64,000 nt of DNA, from positions 1 to 64,000 of the forward strand of contig JANJXG010000035.1 of NCBI GenBank assembly GCA_024709145.1. Reading direction: 5' to 3'. Numbering within the stretch: position 1 is the first letter of the stretch; each line of letters begins with the position of its first letter. The position numbers and the translations under genes were made by a program. The DNA is from Bacteroidales bacterium (GTDB lineage: Bacteria > Bacteroidota > Bacteroidia > Bacteroidales > F082). The notes under the pieces were generated by a model. The model searched no databases. It saw only the letters and a list, made by a program, of their open reading frames with translations, and was not told where the DNA came from. Shown here piece by piece: positions 61,132 through 64,000 of this stretch.

Positions 61132-61139
61132 TATATTTG
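61132..61139 (+). promoter_or_regulatory. -7 box (TATATTTG) for the MBL hydrolase gene
   Basis: Exact consensus, 25 nt before the ATG at 61165. It makes the longer start at 61093 unlikely. Confidence 0.5.
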
Positions 61140-61164
61140 TGGCCTTATTTCAGATTTGACCAAG

Positions 61165-61809
61165 ATGTTAAAAGTTAAAAAATTCATTTTCAATCCTTTT
61201 CAAGTAAATACATATTTGCTCTATGATGAAACCGGCGAGTGTGTGATCATCGATGCAGCCTGTTCGAATGGTGATGAGGAACTTGCAATCAGCCGCTATC
61301 TGGAGACAAATCAACTGAAACCGGTCATGTTGCTCAGCACACACACGCATATTGATCATATTTTAGGTAACCCATATATTGCCGATCGTTATCAACTTAA
61401 ACTCGCCGCTCATCCCGACAGCCGTTTCTATTTAGGCATTGCTCTGCAATCAGCCGCCGCATATGGTTTACCTCTGTCCAGGGTTGAGCCGGTAGCTGTT
61501 GAGCTTCAGGATGGTGATATCCTGAAAGTTGGTAATTCCAAACTTCAGGTGCTTCATACCCCGGGACATGCAAATGGAAGTGTTTGTTTTTATGCTGAAG
61601 ATGAAGGATTTGTTGTTGTAGGGGATGTTTTATTCTATCAAAGCATCGGCCGCACTGACCTTCCCGGAGGCGACTATGATCAGTTGAAGCAAAGCATATG
61701 GTCAAAACTTTTCAACCTCAGCGAAATGACGGTCGTTTTTCCCGGTCACGGCCCTGAAACCACGATCGGAAGTGAAAAAATCAACAATCCATTTGTCGCC
61801 ATTGGTTAG
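61165..61809 (+). CDS. MBL-fold metallohydrolase (glyoxalase II-like)
   Basis: 214 residues from the ATG at 61165. Metal ligands: LLSTHTHIDHILG (HxHxDH), LHTPGHANGSVCFY (His), VVVGDVLFYQSIGRTDLPGGD (Asp) and VFPGHGPETTIGSEK (His), so both zinc sites are complete. The opening KFIFNPFQVNTYLLYDETGECVIIDAA is typical of hydroxyacylglutathione hydrolase-like proteins. The thioester substrate is not known, and Bacteroidota commonly lack glutathione. Monocistronic. Confidence 0.88.
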   Translation: MLKVKKFIFNPFQVNTYLLYDETGECVIIDAACSNGDEELAISRYLETNQLKPVMLLSTHTHIDHILGNPYIADRYQLKLAAHPDSRFYLGIALQSAAAYGLPLSRVEPVAVELQDGDILKVGNSKLQVLHTPGHANGSVCFYAEDEGFVVVGDVLFYQSIGRTDLPGGDYDQLKQSIWSKLFNLSEMTVVFPGHGPETTIGSEKINNPFVAIG

Positions 61810-61814
61810 TTGTT

Positions 61815-62804
61815 TTACATCTCGATAACACCCCTCATGGCTGAAACCAATTGAGTTGCTTTGTGCTGGTTCATGCAGTTAAAATGACCTTTTGGACATT
61901 TTGGATAACCGATTTTACTGCATGGTCTGCAGCTAAGGCCGTTTTGTTCAATGATAGCAACACGGCCGGGATGTAGTGGAATATAAGGATACATCCCCAA
62001 TTCGGGGACCGTATTACCCCAAATGGATACAACCGGTTTGTTGAATGCAGCAGCAATATGCATCAAACCTGTATCATTGGTAAAAACACCTTTAGCATCT
62101 TTCACAAGTGTGGCTGATTGACCAAGCGATATTTTTCCACAAAGATTCCATACTTTTTGAGGCAGGGAGGATTCTATTTCTTGTGCCCGCACCATATCCT
62201 CCTTTCCGCCCAGTAAAATTACCGGTTTGTCGAGAAGTGAAATTGTTTCGATTACTTTCGCAGGTGGCAGTATTTTGGTGAGATGATTTCCACCAATCAC
62301 AAAAGCATAATAACCTTGACGGTGGCTCAAAGGAATCTCATTTTCCTGAAGTCGGTCAGACTCATCAGTAAAAAAATCAAGTCCCAGGCCATCATTTGTA
62401 ACACCCAATTGCTTAACTGCCCCGAAATACCGGTCAACAACATGCACATCGGGCATCACTTGCCATTTGAAGTGAACCAACAGGTATTTGCGCACATTTA
62501 ACTTTGGAAAACCTACGCTCTTCACACCCAAAGCCAGCCTTACCCTGAATGAACGCAAATTCGTATGAAGGTCAACGATATAATCAAAGTGTTCATTTTT
62601 AAGCTCTTTGATTGTCCCACTCAGGCTGTTGCTGAGCAGGTGAACTTTGCTGATATGTGGGTTTTTGGCATAGAGTTGTGCATAATTCAGTTTAGTCAGG
62701 GCATGAATCTCAGCATTTTTGACTTGCAATTTCAAACAGCGTACAACAGCACTCGTTAACACGATGTCGCCAATAGAGCTAAAGCGAATGACTAAAATTT
62801 TCAA
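61815..62804 (-). CDS. GT9-family glycosyltransferase (heptosyltransferase-like)
   Basis: 329 residues from a TTG at 62804 that gives (M)KILVIRFSSIGDIVLTSAVVRCLK, the family's usual N-terminus. The frame upstream is open to another TTG at 62864, but the promoter at 62826-62854 lies inside that extension. The C-terminal half has FVIGGNHLTKILPPAKVIE and NDTGLMHIAAAFNKPVVSIWGNTVPELGMYP, which bind the ADP-sugar donor. The end has CRPCSKIGYPKCPKGHFNCM. It transfers heptose or a related sugar to the LPS core at the inner membrane. Divergent from tatD. Confidence 0.88.
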   Translation of the reverse strand: MKILVIRFSSIGDIVLTSAVVRCLKLQVKNAEIHALTKLNYAQLYAKNPHISKVHLLSNSLSGTIKELKNEHFDYIVDLHTNLRSFRVRLALGVKSVGFPKLNVRKYLLVHFKWQVMPDVHVVDRYFGAVKQLGVTNDGLGLDFFTDESDRLQENEIPLSHRQGYYAFVIGGNHLTKILPPAKVIETISLLDKPVILLGGKEDMVRAQEIESSLPQKVWNLCGKISLGQSATLVKDAKGVFTNDTGLMHIAAAFNKPVVSIWGNTVPELGMYPYIPLHPGRVAIIEQNGLSCRPCSKIGYPKCPKGHFNCMNQHKATQLVSAMRGVIEM

Positions 62805-62825
62805 TGCAGGAATGATTTGTAGGTA

Positions 62826-62854
62826 CAAATGTAATGCAATTGGGTGAATGGCAA
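62826..62854 (-). promoter_or_regulatory. Promoter of the GT9 gene
   Basis: On the minus strand TTG (62854-62852), 18-nt spacer, TACATTTG (62833-62826). It ends 21 nt before the TTG start at 62804 and lies within the would-be extension, thus deciding the start. Confidence 0.6.
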
Positions 62855-62899
62855 TCGCTGCCAATGAGTGGTGATGCTTTCGTTTAAACCGAAAATGCT

Positions 62900-62907
62900 T
62901 AATTTTG
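62900..62907 (+). promoter_or_regulatory. -7 box (TAATTTTG) 4 nt before the tatD start codon
   Basis: Exact consensus. The ATG at 62912 cannot be moved downstream because MHWIDTHTHLY is the family N-terminus, so transcription would begin at or beside the start codon. Confidence 0.5.
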
Positions 62908-62911
62908 TCGC

Positions 62912-63688
62912 ATGCATTGGATAGATACCCACACCCATCTCTACCTCGAACAGTTCGACCCCGACCGCGATGCCATGATACAACGTGCTATTCATGCAGG
63001 AATTAAGGCGTTTCTTTTGCCAAACATCGACAAAGACAGTTTGCAAGCATTGTTAAAAATGTGTGCTGACTACCCTGGTGTTTGTCTTCCGATGGCAGGT
63101 CTGCACCCAACTTCGGTGGACGAAGATGTTGAAACACAACTCGAAGCGATTGAGAAGACCTTGAATAAGTATAAATTTGTTGGTATTGGTGAGATTGGAA
63201 TTGATCTATATTGGGACAAAACATTTACCAATCAGCAAATAATGGCCTTTCAAAGACAACTTGACTGGGCCAAAGCATTGGACCTTCCGGTGGCAATTCA
63301 CGCGCGTGATGCCTTTCCGCTGGTAATCGATTTAACCGAAAATGCTCAGGACGGCAGATTGAAAGGTGTTTTTCATTGCTTCACGGGAGGGCTGGAGGAA
63401 GCAAAACGCATGATCGACCTTAACTTTATGCTTGGCATTGGTGGCGTGCTTACCTACAAAAAATCTCCTTTGCCGGCGGTAATCGATGCTATTCCCCTTA
63501 ATCACCTGATCCTGGAAACAGATAGTCCTTACCTGCCGCCGGTTCCACACCGTGGAAAAAGGAATGAAAGTAGTTTTTTAATTGAAACAGCCGTAAAATT
63601 GGCAGAAATTAAACAGCTCAGCCTTGACGAAGTAGCTCGGATTACAACAATTAACGCTTGTAAATTATTTAATATCAATTTGATATGA
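62912..63688 (+). CDS. TatD-family metal-dependent hydrolase
   Basis: 258 residues, full length. Metal ligands: IDTHTHLYLEQFD (HxH), GEIGIDLYW (Glu), DLPVAIHARDAFP (His), GVFHCFTGGLEEA (His) and LETDSPYLPPVPHRGKRNES (Asp). TatD enzymes are 3'-5' DNA exonucleases or deoxyribonucleases; many paralogues exist and exact role is uncertain. Its stop (63686-63688) overlaps the start of the asparaginase gene in an ATGA, so the two are translationally coupled. Confidence 0.93.
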   Translation: MHWIDTHTHLYLEQFDPDRDAMIQRAIHAGIKAFLLPNIDKDSLQALLKMCADYPGVCLPMAGLHPTSVDEDVETQLEAIEKTLNKYKFVGIGEIGIDLYWDKTFTNQQIMAFQRQLDWAKALDLPVAIHARDAFPLVIDLTENAQDGRLKGVFHCFTGGLEEAKRMIDLNFMLGIGGVLTYKKSPLPAVIDAIPLNHLILETDSPYLPPVPHRGKRNESSFLIETAVKLAEIKQLSLDEVARITTINACKLFNINLI

Positions 63689-64000
63689 CAGAAGAAAAAA
63701 CATCGGTGCTGGTCATTTACACCGGTGGTACTATCGGCATGACCAAAGATCAGCGAACCGGGGCTTTGGTGCCATTCGATTTCGGGAATATCTATGAGCA
63801 GATGCCTGTTTTGAGAAATTTCGATTACAGGATTGATTTTCATGCCTTTGAAACGTTGATCGATTCCTCTAACATGAAGCCCTCATTTTGGATCAGCCTT
63901 GCCCGAACGATCGAAGCAAATTATGAGAATTATGATGGTTTCGTCGTTTTACATGGTTCTGACACCATGGCTTATACAGCTTCAGCGCTGAGTTTTATGC
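63685..64000 (+). CDS. ansA: Type I L-asparaginase (3' end outside window)
   Basis: First 105 codons of a protein cut by the window end. VLVIYTGGTIGMTKDQRTGAL contains the catalytic first Thr (TGGTIGM), and DGFVVLHGSDTMAYTASALSFM the second (HGSDTMAYTA), so both active-site blocks of asparaginase are present. It hydrolyses asparagine to aspartate and ammonia. No signal peptide, so it is the cytoplasmic type I enzyme. Coupled to tatD through ATGA. Confidence 0.93.
   Translation, partial: MTEEKTSVLVIYTGGTIGMTKDQRTGALVPFDFGNIYEQMPVLRNFDYRIDFHAFETLIDSSNMKPSFWISLARTIEANYENYDGFVVLHGSDTMAYTASALSFM

Overview
The window looks like a chromosome segment from a free-living member of the Bacteroidota. 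The evidence is two proteins ending in type IX secretion (T9SS) type A sorting domains, a TonB-dependent receptor, hybrid-style sensors with two-component regulator propellers and Y_Y_Y domains, Bacteroidota-only outer-membrane barrels, and many upstream -7 boxes of the form TAnnTTTG, with little sign of Shine-Dalgarno sequences. Carotenoid genes, a B12-dependent ribonucleotide reductase, kynureninase and a glutaryl-CoA dehydrogenase-like enzyme suggest an environmental, at least partly aerobic, lifestyle. I cannot resolve the order or genus.

Layout. 1-7.5 kb: the C-terminal 1.4 thousand residues of a giant secreted repeat protein, an adenosine-kinase-like enzyme and a divergent EF-G paralogue. 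7.6-13.4 kb: a signalling block on the minus strand (LytS-type propeller kinase plus a receiver-only protein, then a sigma-54 response regulator plus an HPt protein), interrupted by a plus-strand methyltransferase. 13.7-16.4 kb: a membrane-anchored protein resembling a PHP hydrolase without its metal ligands, overlapping a GT39-type glycosyltransferase. 16.5-22 kb: acyl-CoA dehydrogenase, DUF418 membrane protein, ammonium transporter and aldo/keto reductase.

22.5-36.4 kb is the most unusual region: six tightly packed plus-strand genes encoding an nSTAND1-TM-coiled-coil-WD40 protein, a TonB-dependent receptor with a TPR-like N-terminus, a lone formyltransferase-fold protein, an ATP/ADP-translocase-like carrier fused to HEAT repeats and a degenerate cyclic-nucleotide-binding-like tail, a propeller-GAF histidine kinase, and a small outer-membrane barrel. 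Junctions are overlaps or gaps of 1-2 nt, so the genes are very probably co-transcribed. Together they would reach from the outer membrane to the cytoplasm. I do not know a described system with this composition.

36.5-46.4 kb: a Usp-SPOR-Usp operon, ruvB, a radical SAM/small helical-repeat/outer-membrane-barrel operon, a polyprenyl diphosphate synthase, thioredoxin reductase, tRNA-Pro(GGG), and kynureninase with an SGNH-hydrolase lipoprotein. 46.6-57.8 kb: a haem-binding protein, a small lipoprotein, a rhomboid protease, a small T9SS cargo protein, a PhoR/PhoB-like pair divergent from a carotenoid cluster (DUF2237, phytoene desaturase, CruF-like, lycopene cyclase), and a class II ribonucleotide reductase. 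Four 11-bp-phased direct repeats lie between the phoB-like gene and the carotenoid cluster. 57.4-64 kb: a half-size TauE protein, a large TolB-propeller/outer-membrane-barrel protein, an MBL-fold hydrolase, a GT9 glycosyltransferase, TatD, and the start of a type I asparaginase cut by the window end.

All assignments come from reading motifs and domain order in the sequence. No database search was run.
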